A stretch of 64,000 nucleotides of DNA from Taibaiella sp. (GTDB lineage: Bacteria > Bacteroidota > Bacteroidia > Chitinophagales > Chitinophagaceae): positions 57,851 to 121,850 of the forward strand of contig JAHHDV010000035.1 of NCBI GenBank assembly GCA_019739295.1, given 5' to 3'. Below are positions 20,471 to 30,509 of the stretch, piece by piece. The notes beneath the pieces are model-generated. The model was not told the DNA's origin. It made no database searches and saw nothing but the letters and a program-made list of their open reading frames with translations. The translations under genes were made by a program, and so were the position numbers. Within the stretch, counting starts at the first letter, position 1. Each line of letters opens with the position of its first letter.

Positions 20471-21776
20471 TTACCGCTGTATGGTAATGTTTTTTGTCCA
20501 CCAATGTTGTGCATTGAAGACCTGGATGAAATAAGTACCGGAAAGTAAGCTATGAACATCGATCCGTTCTGATCCGTGCAGATCACCGCTCATCACTACC
20601 CTTCCATGGATATCCATTATCGAATATTTCCACCCCCTGTCCTCCTGAGCGCGGATCCGGATGTAGACATATTCCTGTGCCGGGTTAGGATAGAGATAAA
20701 CGGGGGAAGACGACTTCTGATTATCCACTCCTGAAGTGCTACATCCATCATTGATAAGATAAGCGCTTTTCATAACGACGTCTTCATCTATTCCGAAATC
20801 CGGATGATGAAGGATTACCTCCCCATATGCCGTAAGGTCGTCTGGAGAACCGGCCACGGTCACCTGTCTTTCCGAGCATATATCGCGGTCCCAGCTCCAG
20901 GCCAGCCAGCCGATCCCAAATTCCCGGCACATATGCAGTATGGACTGAAAGTCCAAATCATACACACAAGGTGTCCCGTCATCCTGAAGATTCGCCACTT
21001 CTCCTATGACCAAGGGGATCTCTTCCGCCACTGCTTCTTCTATCATTTCCCTGGTTACTGACGAATCCATTTCGCTAAATGCCCACCAGTAAGCATGTGT
21101 ACTGAAGACCAGATTATGAGCCGGGTCATTTTCCAATAATGCAGCACCCATATCCGTAAGATGCTGAAGACTCATACCACAATCCGGTCCGTCTATCATG
21201 ATAGGTACGGCTATATCCGCTGCACGAAGCGCAGCAACAATATATGTATAGGTATTGATAAATTTTGTTTTGGCTGCTGCTGCATCACCAGTCCAGCTTA
21301 CATGAAGCGCTTCATTGGCAATGTTGATTATCAGGCTATGACTATATTTATTTATGAGTTCTAAGATCCCGGGAGACAGGTACCATGTACTCAATTCGAC
21401 CAACGCTGCCGAGTCATTACCGCAGGTTATATCATGCAGTTCCAGGACAGGGACCAGGTCTTCCTGTATGCATTTCGACAAAGCGCTATCCAGCAGTTTC
21501 AAGGTTGTCATAATTGGCATTGACATCCGGATCGGGATGGTCCTTGTACCACATCAGCCTTACTGCATTGGCATTTGTACGGCCTATCTGGTCGATACGC
21601 AATTCTGAAGGATCCCCACCCCAGTTATAGGGCGCATAATTGACTCCTTTGAGGATTAAGGTATCGCCACAGGGTCCTAAGATATTCCTGCCGGATACAT
21701 AAATATGATCTGATTGTGCAAGGCTTTGATAAGATACGAACAGCATCATTATCGATATGGGTAATTTCAGTTTCAT
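20471..21776 (-). CDS. GH5-type cellulase/mannanase-like glycoside hydrolase with T9SS type A tail, one frameshift
   Basis: Two frames join near 21500 (VNANYDNL then KLLDSALSKC) to give about 434 residues. A signal peptide is followed by a (beta/alpha)8-like domain with LKGVNYAPYNWGG, the acid/base motif NIANEALH and the nucleophile region LVIGEVANLQ, in the order used by GH5 cellulases and mannanases. A type A sorting domain closes it (YLYPNPAQEYVYIRI ... GTYFIQVFNAQ). It is therefore a secreted, probably surface-bound, beta-glycanase. The substrate (mannan or glucan) is not certain. Confidence 0.85.
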
Positions 21777-21842
21777 GGCTAAAGGTTTTTAAATAAACTC
21801 AGGTTAAAAAATTATTGCTGAACTTTAATATCCAGGACCATT

Positions 21843-22412
21843 TTACCGGGACTGCTGTGCGTACCTGTAATACTTTTGACCAAAAAAAAGCCCCGCTTTT
21901 CCTTCAAAGGTCCTGAATTTATACACTTTTGCCGGCTCTACCATCATAATGGAAGTGATCACATGATAATCGTCATCTATGGCCAGCTTCAGGGAAGATG
22001 CATCAGACACGGCCTCAAATTGTCCTTCTGTGATTTCCGTTATGCCTACTTCTGAATTATTGAACTCCGTCCAATGATTCAAGCCATAATCCGGATCCTG
22101 CTCCAGCTCCAGCTCATAAGTAGAGAAATAGCCTACATCCCCCGGTGCACATACCTGTGGTGAATTGGTCGGGTCATCGTGATAAAAGACAAAATCAATT
22201 TCGGATTGGTGTTCAAATGCTTCTTTTAAGGTATAGACCGTGGCAGTCTTGAAGTTAATGAAGCATCCTGCAGGGTTATGCTGATTGCCTACAGTTATAT
22301 TTTTGTACGCTTTATAGTCCGGACTGTTATTTTCCTGTTCGTCTTTCATACATCCGCTGACAATGAATGTACTCATTAAGATACTACTGAGGATGATCGT
22401 CGCTTTATTCAT
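21843..22412 (-). CDS. Hypothetical lipoprotein
   Basis: A 189-residue protein with an N-terminal signal and lipobox (STFIVSGC). The body is strand-rich and contains a segment that looks like a surface-lipoprotein beta-sandwich (YKFRTFEGKAGLF). No family recognised. It is upstream of the glycoside hydrolase on the same strand, 66 bases away, and may be co-transcribed with it; it is divergent from the sensor kinase. Confidence 0.75.
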   Translation of the reverse strand: MNKATIILSSILMSTFIVSGCMKDEQENNSPDYKAYKNITVGNQHNPAGCFINFKTATVYTLKEAFEHQSEIDFVFYHDDPTNSPQVCAPGDVGYFSTYELELEQDPDYGLNHWTEFNNSEVGITEITEGQFEAVSDASSLKLAIDDDYHVITSIMMVEPAKVYKFRTFEGKAGLFFGQKYYRYAQQSR

Positions 22413-22521
22413 AAGTTCAATTTTGTTTTGTTACACAGATTGTATTTCATATCAAAAGTAGAACCGGACCCAGGCTGAGCCTATACGCCTTTTTACCTAA
22501 TTTTTATTCTTGCGGAGGGTT

Positions 22522-22529
22522 TATATTTG
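22522..22529 (+). promoter_or_regulatory. Candidate -7 box of the sensor kinase gene
   Basis: TATATTTG fits TAnnTTTG and lies only 8 bases before the first possible start codon, which would imply a very short or absent 5' leader. Confidence 0.35.
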
Positions 22530-22537
22530 TATAAATA

Positions 22538-25537
22538 TTGTTCAGATTGAAGTATATAGCTCTGGTATGTTTGTGTTCTTTTTTTTCCCTGGGTTTATGC
22601 GCACAGGATTTTGGAGCATTACGGTTCCAGCATCTGAATACACATTTGCACCTGAGCAACCCTAATTTGACTACTTTGTTTTCAGACAGCTATGGGTTCC
22701 TGTGGATAGGTAGCGAGAACGGTCTTACACTTTTCGACGGGATTAATGCCACTGTATTTAAACATAGCCCCAATGACACCAATAGTATTTGTGCCAATTA
22801 TGTTACGCAGATCATAGAGGACAAGGACAGGAACTTATGGATAGGAACCCAAAACGGGCTCAGCCGTTACAACAGGAGTAAAGGCAATTTTTCTAACTTT
22901 AAAAAGTTTGAATCGGATGCTCCGATCGCGCCTAATTTCTACGCATACCCGTTTTATATAGATGACCAGGGATACCTATGGTCATACTTTAGCGGTACCA
23001 TCTTCTACGTCCGGATGTCCCAGCTCAAAGCTTATTCCGTAAGCAATAATGCAAACGGGGGGATTTATGCGGATACCCCTTTCTATCGGCCTCTGACCCG
23101 GATGGTCAGCAATTCGGAAAATGGCATCTGCTATTACAGCCTGCAGCAGGGTAAGGTGGAGAAAACAGTAAAGAGGTTCATGGATCCAAAGAAAAATGAA
23201 CTGGTCATCAGGACCAATGATGCACTTTGGATTGACGACAACAGGACATTCATTTGTTCGGATAAAGGACTGATCATTTACGACTGGAAGGAAGATACCT
23301 TTCAGATTTATCACCAATACCAAGAGCTCAGTAACATTCAATGCAATTCTATAGCGCACTCTCCTTTCCATCAAAACATATATTATGTAGGAACAGAAAA
23401 CCAGGGGATCCTCATCTTTGATTTAGACAAAGGGAAATTCATCCAACAATACACCTACTCTATCCTGAATCTTAACAGCCTTTCAGGAAATAGCGTGGAA
23501 AAGATCATCATTGACAAAAAAGGAAATTTATTTGCCAATATCCGGGGCATAGGAATGGACTATGCAAATATTAAAGAGCATGCCTTCATCCACGCCTTCA
23601 CTAAGGAAGAAAAGCCATCAGGTGCCTGGAACAATAATGTACAGGCTTTATTTCCTACCGGGAACCAATACTTAATAGCGAATGATAAAAACGGCATATT
23701 TGTCCTGCACAGCTCCGGGAAAATCCAGGATCATTTCCTGGAAGGGAATCATGTAAGATTCCTGACCGGCATCGACTCCGGTCAGGTCCTGGCTATTACC
23801 GTTCACAATGATTTTTTCCTGCTCAGCAAAAAAGGCAGCCGCTGGTCTCATATCCAATTATCCGGCAGGGACATCCCCACTCCTGATATCTTGGTGATAG
23901 AAGACATTAAGGTCCTCAATCATCAGATCCTTATGGCAACCTCAAGAGGATTGTATACCTTAAACATAACAGGAAACAAGATATCCATCCAGGAAGACGA
24001 ATTTGTCAACAGCAAAGCTGAGTGGCACTATTTCAAGATCATTATCCCGGTCAATTCCACTGACTTTTTACTCCAGTCCTTTTATACCAACCTGTATCTA
24101 ATCAAAGGCGACGGGGATAAAAATATTGAAGAGATAGGCAGAACTCCTTTTAATATCAACGATTACGTTGCTGAAAACAATTATATCAACCTTGCCACTT
24201 CCGACGGGCTCTGGCGTTACAGTCTGAACCAGAAGAAACTGAAACCGGACGGGCTCGTTACAGATTTTTGCAACGGCATCATCACAGCACCCAATAACAC
24301 ATTATGGCTGAGCACTTCAAATGGCCTGATCCGGTATGACAGATCCACCGGCAATATCCAGCGTTTTACCGAAGAGGACGGGCTACAGCATTTCATCTTT
24401 AACCCGGGAGCAATAGCCATGGATGGTGAACGGAACATCATATGCGGAGGAGTCAATGGGATCAATATCTTCGATCCGGATCTGATCCGGGAGCACAAGA
24501 GGGACTATTCCGGCATCATCACTCAGCTTAAAATCAACGAAAAGATATACACTGCCGCCAATCCCATGGTGCTGCCCTCCCTGGATCTGGAATACCATCA
24601 GAATAATCTGGAATTTATGATCTCACCGCTTTATTATGTCAATGCAAATGAACAACCTTTGCGCTACAGGCTGCGCGGTTATGAAAATCACCTGACCCAG
24701 ATCAAAGGTCTACAACATATCCGGTACCAGAAACTTCCACCAGGCGATTATATATTTGAATTGATCGGCAGTGACCAGACAAGACTCAGGAATATGCATA
24801 TCCGCATCCATCCTGCATTGTGGCAGACCCTTTGGTTTAAGACAGCCATTTTCCTCCTTGCCGCTGCCATCATCACTGCTATCATCAGGGGTAGATTTAT
24901 TGCTGCAAAGGAGAATCAGAAGAAGCGTGTAAAGCTGATGCTGGAATCCCAGGAAGAAGAAAGGAAAAGAATAGCCAGAGAGCTTCATGATGATTTCGGA
25001 GCCAGGTTGAGTACATTAAAACTCTATATAGGCGCTATACAGAAAAAGCCGGACCAAACTAAAGAGATCAGCAGGCAGGTCACGGATATTGTGGATGCTA
25101 CAATAGGTGAATTAAGAAACATCCTGACCAACCTGAGCCCTAAAGTCCTGGATGAAAACGGCTTAAAAGCTGCGCTCAAAGAGCTGGCTCTAAAGATCAA
25201 TCAATCCGGGCTGATCAGTTGCAATACAGACACTTACTTCCGGCATCAGCTGAATGCTACGGAGGAATTCTCCCTCTATAGAATCAGCCAGGAATTGATC
25301 AACAACACTTTGAAGTATGCAGAAGGAGACGAGATCAACATATCTATTGTAGAAAGGGAAAAAGAACTGGTATATCTCTACGAGGACAATGGTAAAGGGT
25401 TCGAATATGAAAAAGTAAAAAAAGGCTATGGCCTGAATAATATTCAATTGCACACTGTAGCGATGAACGCTACCTGCTATATAGACAGTGCCCCGGGCAA
25501 AGGAGCGGCCGTCACGATCATCATTCCGAAACATTAA
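22538..25537 (+). CDS. Reg_prop / Y_Y_Y sensor histidine kinase
   Basis: A 999-residue two-component sensor. A signal peptide leads into about 14 Reg_prop propeller repeats (for example SYGFLWIGSENGLTLFDG, KDRNLWIGTQNGLSRY, NNTLWLSTSNGLIRYD), a Y_Y_Y Ig-like domain, a transmembrane helix near 769-785, a HisKA_3 dimerisation domain with phospho-acceptor His near 817 (ARELHDDFGARLSTLK), and an ATPase domain (RISQELINNTLKYAEGD, EDNGKGFEYE). It senses a periplasmic ligand, probably a glycan. No ATG is available; TTG 22538 or 22547 would be used, or one T is extra in ATTGAAG and the true start is ATG at 22546. The regulator gene follows 11 bases on. Confidence 0.92.
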   Translation: MFRLKYIALVCLCSFFSLGLCAQDFGALRFQHLNTHLHLSNPNLTTLFSDSYGFLWIGSENGLTLFDGINATVFKHSPNDTNSICANYVTQIIEDKDRNLWIGTQNGLSRYNRSKGNFSNFKKFESDAPIAPNFYAYPFYIDDQGYLWSYFSGTIFYVRMSQLKAYSVSNNANGGIYADTPFYRPLTRMVSNSENGICYYSLQQGKVEKTVKRFMDPKKNELVIRTNDALWIDDNRTFICSDKGLIIYDWKEDTFQIYHQYQELSNIQCNSIAHSPFHQNIYYVGTENQGILIFDLDKGKFIQQYTYSILNLNSLSGNSVEKIIIDKKGNLFANIRGIGMDYANIKEHAFIHAFTKEEKPSGAWNNNVQALFPTGNQYLIANDKNGIFVLHSSGKIQDHFLEGNHVRFLTGIDSGQVLAITVHNDFFLLSKKGSRWSHIQLSGRDIPTPDILVIEDIKVLNHQILMATSRGLYTLNITGNKISIQEDEFVNSKAEWHYFKIIIPVNSTDFLLQSFYTNLYLIKGDGDKNIEEIGRTPFNINDYVAENNYINLATSDGLWRYSLNQKKLKPDGLVTDFCNGIITAPNNTLWLSTSNGLIRYDRSTGNIQRFTEEDGLQHFIFNPGAIAMDGERNIICGGVNGINIFDPDLIREHKRDYSGIITQLKINEKIYTAANPMVLPSLDLEYHQNNLEFMISPLYYVNANEQPLRYRLRGYENHLTQIKGLQHIRYQKLPPGDYIFELIGSDQTRLRNMHIRIHPALWQTLWFKTAIFLLAAAIITAIIRGRFIAAKENQKKRVKLMLESQEEERKRIARELHDDFGARLSTLKLYIGAIQKKPDQTKEISRQVTDIVDATIGELRNILTNLSPKVLDENGLKAALKELALKINQSGLISCNTDTYFRHQLNATEEFSLYRISQELINNTLKYAEGDEINISIVEREKELVYLYEDNGKGFEYEKVKKGYGLNNIQLHTVAMNATCYIDSAPGKGAAVTIIIPKH

Positions 25538-25548
25538 AATTTCAAACC

Positions 25549-26202
25549 ATGGCAAATATTCTTATAGCAGACGACCACAGTATGTTCCTGCAAGGATTAA
25601 AGCTGATGCTGACCTCCGACCAGCATCAGATCATCGGGACTGCTGCGAATGGTGAAGAACTCATCCGGATCCTGAGACCTGATCAAACCGACATCATCAT
25701 CCTGGATATCAATATGCCTGTGTTGAATGGATATGAAACCACGATCCGGATTATGAAAGAATACCCGGATATGAGGATCATCGCACTCTCTATGCTGGCA
25801 GATGCGACCAGCGTTTCCAGGATGCTGGATGCCGGTGTACTGGGCTATCTGTTCAAGAATGCCAACGAGGAAGAGCTGCTCCAGTGTATCGATGCTGTAA
25901 TGCTTTATGACTATTATGTCACAGAAGAAATGTATCCTGTACTGGTCGAGTACCAGAAAAAGAAAAAAGATCTGGAGAAAGGATACGGAAAGACGGAATA
26001 CCATACCTTGTCCAAAAGGGAAATAGAGATCGTCAGGCTCATCGTAGAAGGCCTGACCAATCAGGATATAGCAGAAAGACTGTACCTGAGCGTCCGTACA
26101 GTAGACACCCACCGGAATAATATTCTGACCAAGCTGCAGCTCAAGAATACGGCCATGCTGGTCAAATATGCCATGGAAAAAGGGGCTTTCTTAGGCTTAT
26201 AG
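25549..26202 (+). CDS. NarL/LuxR-type response regulator
   Basis: A 217-residue regulator: receiver domain with acidic pair Asp8-Asp9 and phospho-acceptor Asp53 (IIILDINMP), then a GerE-type helix-turn-helix (LSKREIEIVRLIVEGLTNQD, near 155-195). It is the direct partner of the HisKA_3 kinase 11 bases upstream, a pair in one transcript. Targets are unknown; the divergent lipoprotein and glycoside hydrolase genes are the nearest candidates. Confidence 0.95.
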   Translation: MANILIADDHSMFLQGLKLMLTSDQHQIIGTAANGEELIRILRPDQTDIIILDINMPVLNGYETTIRIMKEYPDMRIIALSMLADATSVSRMLDAGVLGYLFKNANEEELLQCIDAVMLYDYYVTEEMYPVLVEYQKKKKDLEKGYGKTEYHTLSKREIEIVRLIVEGLTNQDIAERLYLSVRTVDTHRNNILTKLQLKNTAMLVKYAMEKGAFLGL

Positions 26203-26236
26203 ACAGAGGATATAACGAAAACCTTCCTCCAAACAA

Positions 26237-26266
26237 AAAACCCGCAATCGACTGGATGCGGGTAAA
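26237..26266 (-). terminator. Rho-independent terminator of the small helical protein gene
   Basis: ACCCGCA / TGCGGGT with a ten-base loop, followed on the minus strand by six T. It also lies just after the response regulator gene, but lacks a T run on that strand. Confidence 0.65.
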
Positions 26267-26335
26267 AGTTCAAAGTAAAATGCACAAATCTCCGGCTACC
26301 TGCCGGGAAGAAGATGAATAAGCATTGATCCCATC

Positions 26336-26566
26336 TTATTGAAACATATCTTTCAGTTTGTCCATGGGGTTGACAGGAGCTACAGCAGAACTGCCGCCAA
26401 ACAATGAACCCAGGTCCAACTGACCATTCATCAGGCCTGCTAGCTTATCTCCGAGACCGACAGGTAGTTTTTCTTTGACAAATTCCATCAATGTCGCCAC
26501 TGATTTTGTAGCATCTTCCGAAGAAAGACCCACGGTTTCCTGAAGTCTTTTGATCAATTCTTCCAT
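26336..26566 (-). CDS. Small helical protein, function unknown
   Basis: A 76-residue protein, MEELIKRLQETVGLSSEDAT onward, predicted almost fully helical up to residue 50, then Gly/Ser-rich with a C-terminal MDKLKDMFQ helix. The amphipathic helices and the LP-x-GLGDKLAGL stretch resemble short DUF2267-like or related stand-alone proteins of Bacteroidota. No signal peptide. It has a dedicated terminator, which supports that it is a real gene. Confidence 0.7.
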   Translation of the reverse strand: MEELIKRLQETVGLSSEDATKSVATLMEFVKEKLPVGLGDKLAGLMNGQLDLGSLFGGSSAVAPVNPMDKLKDMFQ

Positions 26567-26649
26567 ATTTTGCGTATTTAGGGGTGCAATAATAACCTAA
26601 AGATAATATTGAAATTCAAAAAGAAAACAAAATTAAAATAAGACGTTTG

Positions 26650-27894
26650 CTATGCTACCTTCATGTAGTCCAGTCTGGCTTTATCCAGTTTTTCCTTGAC
26701 ATATTGAATATCAACGTGGAATAAACCATCATGATCTGCTGAAGGCAATTCATACATTGCATCGTTAAGCACCAGTTCACAGATAGTCCTTAATCCCCGT
26801 CCTCCCAGTTTATACTGATAAGCCTTTTGGGCCATATATTGAATGGCGGCTTCATCTATTCTGAGCTCAATACCTTCATATTCAAACAATTTTACATATT
26901 GTTTGATCAATGCATTCTTTGGCTCCGTCAGGATACGCTCCAGTGCATCCACATCCAAAGGATTGAGATAGGTAACCACAGGAAGTCTTCCTAATAGTTC
27001 CGGTATCAGGCCAAATGCTCTCAGGTCCTGTGAATTGACATATTTGAGCAGGTTATTTTTATCCAGGCTTTTATCTTCATGAGTTTTAAAACCAATGGTG
27101 GAGGCTTCTACCCTTCTGGCGATCATTTTATCAATACCTTCAAATGCGCCACCACAGATAAACAGGATATTCTGTGTATTGACCTTGATCATCTTCTGTT
27201 CCGGATGCTTCCTGCCTCCTTGTGGCGGTACCAGCACTTCAGAACCTTCGAGCAATTTCAGCAGGGATTGTTGTACCCCTTCACCGCTTACATCCCTGGT
27301 GATGCTGGGATTATCACTTTTCCTGCCTATTTTATCAATCTCATCGATATACACGATTCCCCTTTCAGCAGCTTCTACATTATAATCACAGGCCTGCAGC
27401 AATCTGGTCAGGATACTTTCCACATCTTCACCTACATACCCTGCCTGGGTAAAGACAGTGGCATCTGCTATGGCAAAAGGCACCTGCAGGATACGTGCTA
27501 CCGTCTTAGCAATCAGGGTCTTACCCGTACCCGTTTCTCCTACCATGATAATGTTGGACTTTTCAATTTCCACATCATCATTACCCGTATGCATTAATCT
27601 TTTATAATGATTGTACATGGCTACAGACATTACCTTTTTGGCATCATCCTGGCCGATAATGTATTGATCCATATATTCTTTGATCTGCTTTGGTTTCAGG
27701 ATACCGGAGGGGTCCACCCTGAAACTCCTGGAAGCGGGCCGCTCCTCGTCGTCCTCGTCATGGATCATCTTGTAAGCCTGGGCAATACATTCATCACATA
27801 TATCTGCATTCAACCCTTTGATCAACAATCCTATCTGCTCATTGGGTCTGCCACAGAAAGAACAAGTCGGTGTCTCTTTTGCTTTTTTTGCCAT
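26650..27894 (-). CDS. clpX: ATP-dependent Clp protease ATP-binding subunit ClpX
   Basis: A 414-residue AAA+ unfoldase that feeds substrates to ClpP. The N-terminal zinc-binding domain has Cys11, Cys14, Cys33 and Cys36; Walker A is GETGTGKT at 119-126; Walker B is [11 protein letters not shown]; the pore loop GYVGEDVE and the sensor region [11 protein letters not shown] are intact. clpP is not adjacent, unlike in many bacteria, where it is directly upstream. Confidence 0.97.
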   Translation of the reverse strand: MAKKAKETPTCSFCGRPNEQIGLLIKGLNADICDECIAQAYKMIHDEDDEERPASRSFRVDPSGILKPKQIKEYMDQYIIGQDDAKKVMSVAMYNHYKRLMHTGNDDVEIEKSNIIMVGETGTGKTLIAKTVARILQVPFAIADATVFTQAGYVGEDVESILTRLLQACDYNVEAAERGIVYIDEIDKIGRKSDNPSITRDVSGEGVQQSLLKLLEGSEVLVPPQGGRKHPEQKMIKVNTQNILFICGGAFEGIDKMIARRVEASTIGFKTHEDKSLDKNNLLKYVNSQDLRAFGLIPELLGRLPVVTYLNPLDVDALERILTEPKNALIKQYVKLFEYEGIELRIDEAAIQYMAQKAYQYKLGGRGLRTICELVLNDAMYELPSADHDGLFHVDIQYVKEKLDKARLDYMKVA

Positions 27895-27981
27895 TTTGCT
27901 ACCTGCATGTTTTCAGTAATGAAATAATAAATTTGCGCCCCATTCTGAACACAAATTCTGATTTTTAAAATACAGGGACTG

Positions 27982-27989
27982 CAAAATTA
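27982..27989 (-). promoter_or_regulatory. Candidate -7 box upstream of clpX
   Basis: On the minus strand TAATTTTG fits TAnnTTTG, about 88 bases before the clpX ATG. No clear -33 element. Confidence 0.3.
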
Positions 27990-28082
27990 CCAAATTATGA
28001 AGCCTTTTGACACAATCCTGTAATAAAATTCTCCTAAACCTTATCCAACCCCGCCCCATATTCATTGTGTATCAGGTAATGT

Positions 28083-28118
28083 TGAAAACAAAGACCCATG
28101 GCATCCTGGCCATGGGTC
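28083..28118 (-). terminator. Terminator after the glutamine synthetase gene
   Basis: GACCCATGG / CCATGGGTC around an eight-base loop, followed on the minus strand by TTTGTTTTC, about 20 bases past the stop codon. Confidence 0.7.
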
Positions 28119-28137
28119 CTCCGCATTGAAGGTTATA

Positions 28138-30331
28138 CTATTTCAGAAACAACAATTCCCTGTACTTTGGCATCGGCCAGAGATTGTTGTCCACGATAAG
28201 CTCCAGCTTATCGATATGGTACCTGATCTTATCAAATTTTGATTTGATCTTGTCACAGTAAGCAATAGCCCTGTCCCTGGCATCCTCTATCTTATTGGCG
28301 ATTTTACGCTCTTCGATCATCGCTTCCACATTATCGTTGATCTGCTGCACATGCCCGGAAATGATCTCCACTATATTGAATTGTGCTGCATAGGTATCTT
28401 TTTTCAATCCTAAATCCTTGAGTCCTTTTACATTTTCTATCAATGTATTCTGGTATTGAATCGCGGCAGGCAATACATGGTTTGTGGCCAGATAACCCAG
28501 TGTCCTGGCTTCTATCTGTACTTTCTTGATATAATCTTCCAGGACGATCTCATGCCGTGCGTGCAGTTCTCTTTTGGTAAAGATGTTCAGGGATTCGTAA
28601 AGAGCTATGGTCTTGGGATCTGCCAATACATCCAGGGCCAAAGGTGTATTCTTAAAATTGCTCAATCCTCTTTTCTCCGCTTCCTGCTCCCAGGCTTCAC
28701 TATAGTTATCACCTTCAAATAAGATATTCTTGGATTCCCTGATATAATCACTCAATACCTGCATGATGGCCACTTCTTTCTTCTCACCTGATTCAATCCT
28801 TTGATCCACTTCCTGCTTGAATATGGTCAATGTCTTGGCCATCATACAATTGAGCGTACTCATCGGCGAGCTGCAGTTCTGTGAGCTGCCTACCGCCCTG
28901 AGCTCAAATTTATTACCTGTAAATGCAAAAGGAGATGTTCTGTTTCTGTCCGTATTGTCCATCATCACCAGCGGAATTGACTTATGGATATCCAGCTTCA
29001 GGGTATTCTCATCCTGTTCTGTAAACTTATCGGTCACCCGCTCTTCTATTTCCTGCAATACTTCTGAAAGGTACTTGCCGATAAATACCGAAATAATAGC
29101 CGGAGGGGCTTCATTCGCTCCCAGCCTGTGGTCATTGCTCTCTGATGCAATGGAAGCTCTTAAAAGATCAGAATAATCGTGAACGGCTTTGATCGCATTG
29201 ACAAAAAAGGTCAGGAACAGGATATTGGTCCGCGGAGTCTTACCTGGAGACAGCAGGTTGATCCCGGTATCGGTAGCCATGCTCCAGTTATTGTGCTTAC
29301 CACTGCCATTCACACCCGCAAAAGGCTTCTCGTGGAACAATACCTTTAATTTATGACGCTTGGCCACCCTGTTCATAATGTCCATCAACAAGGTATTGTG
29401 ATCTACAGCAATATTGGCTTCTTCAAAGATAGGAGCACACTCGAACTGGCCCGGAGCTACTTCATTGTGCCTGGTCCGAAGCGGGATACCTAATTTATAG
29501 GCCTCCTGCTCGAAGTCCTGCATAAATGAAAAGATACGCTCGTGTATCGTGCCGAAATAGTGGTCTTCCAGTTGCTGGCCTTTGGCCGGCGCATGGCCTA
29601 CCAGCGTTCTGCCGCACATTACCAGGTCGGGACGGGCAGCTGCCAGGTTCTCATCTACGACGAAGTATTCCTGTTCCCAGCCTAAAGTAGCTATTACTTT
29701 GGATACATTTTTATCAAAATAATGACAAACATCTATGGCAGCCCTGTTCAGGGCATCTATAGATTTAAGCAGCGGGGCCTTGTTATCCAGGGATTCACCG
29801 TTATAGGCAATAAAGATCGTCGGGATGCACAGCGTTTTGCCGAATCCCATTTCGATGATGAACGGAGGAGATGATGGATCCCAGGCCGTGTACCCCCTGG
29901 CTTCGAAAGTAGCGCGTATTCCGCCATTGGGAAAACTGGATGCGTCCGGCTCCTGCTGGATCAGTAAAGCACCGTCAAATTCTTCCAGGGCACGTCCGTC
30001 ACTTTTCAAAGTAAAAAATGAATCATGCTTCTCCGCAGTCCCGCCGGTCAGCGGCTGGAACCAGTGCGTATAGTGTGTGGCACCTTTTTCTTCTGCCCAC
30101 ACCTTCATACCGGAAGCAATCTGGTCAGCCATTTTGCGATCGATTTTTTTCACCGTTTTTGATGGAATTCATAAGGCTTTTAAAAGCATCATCCGTAAGA
30201 TAATTACGCATAACAGTTTCTGTAAATACATTCTCACCAAAAACATTAGAGATACGGGAATCTTTATATCCGCTTATTTTCAGTTCAGTATTTTCATTTA
30301 CAGAAGAAATGTAAGAGAGGCGCTGATTCAT
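28138..30331 (-). CDS. glnN: Glutamine synthetase type III, one frameshift near the N-terminus
   Basis: About 730 residues. GSIII condenses ammonia with glutamate using ATP and is typical of Bacteroidota. The main frame holds HYTHWFQPLTGGTAEKHD, ELRAVGSSQNCSSPMSTLN, the binding-site segment GVNGSGKHNNWSMATDTG and a long C-terminal region particular to type III. The N-terminal 60 residues (GENVFTETVMRNYLTDDAF) are in another frame and connect at a run of seven A near 30143 where six A gives the family reading NGEKIDRKMAD. So the break is a homopolymer length change, most likely a consensus error. Confidence 0.93.
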
Positions 30332-30509
30332 AATTACAATTTAATAATATTGGTTTATTTTTTAATTATGAGGCAAAATTGAAACTTTTTTTTTCAAAAA
30401 AATCAATATTATAAAAATAAATATTTTAAATAGAATACTAAAGGAAAAATTGAAAGCCGTTACTAATTAGCAGAAATTAACTATTTTAGCTTCTTTATGA
30501 CGGAGATTT

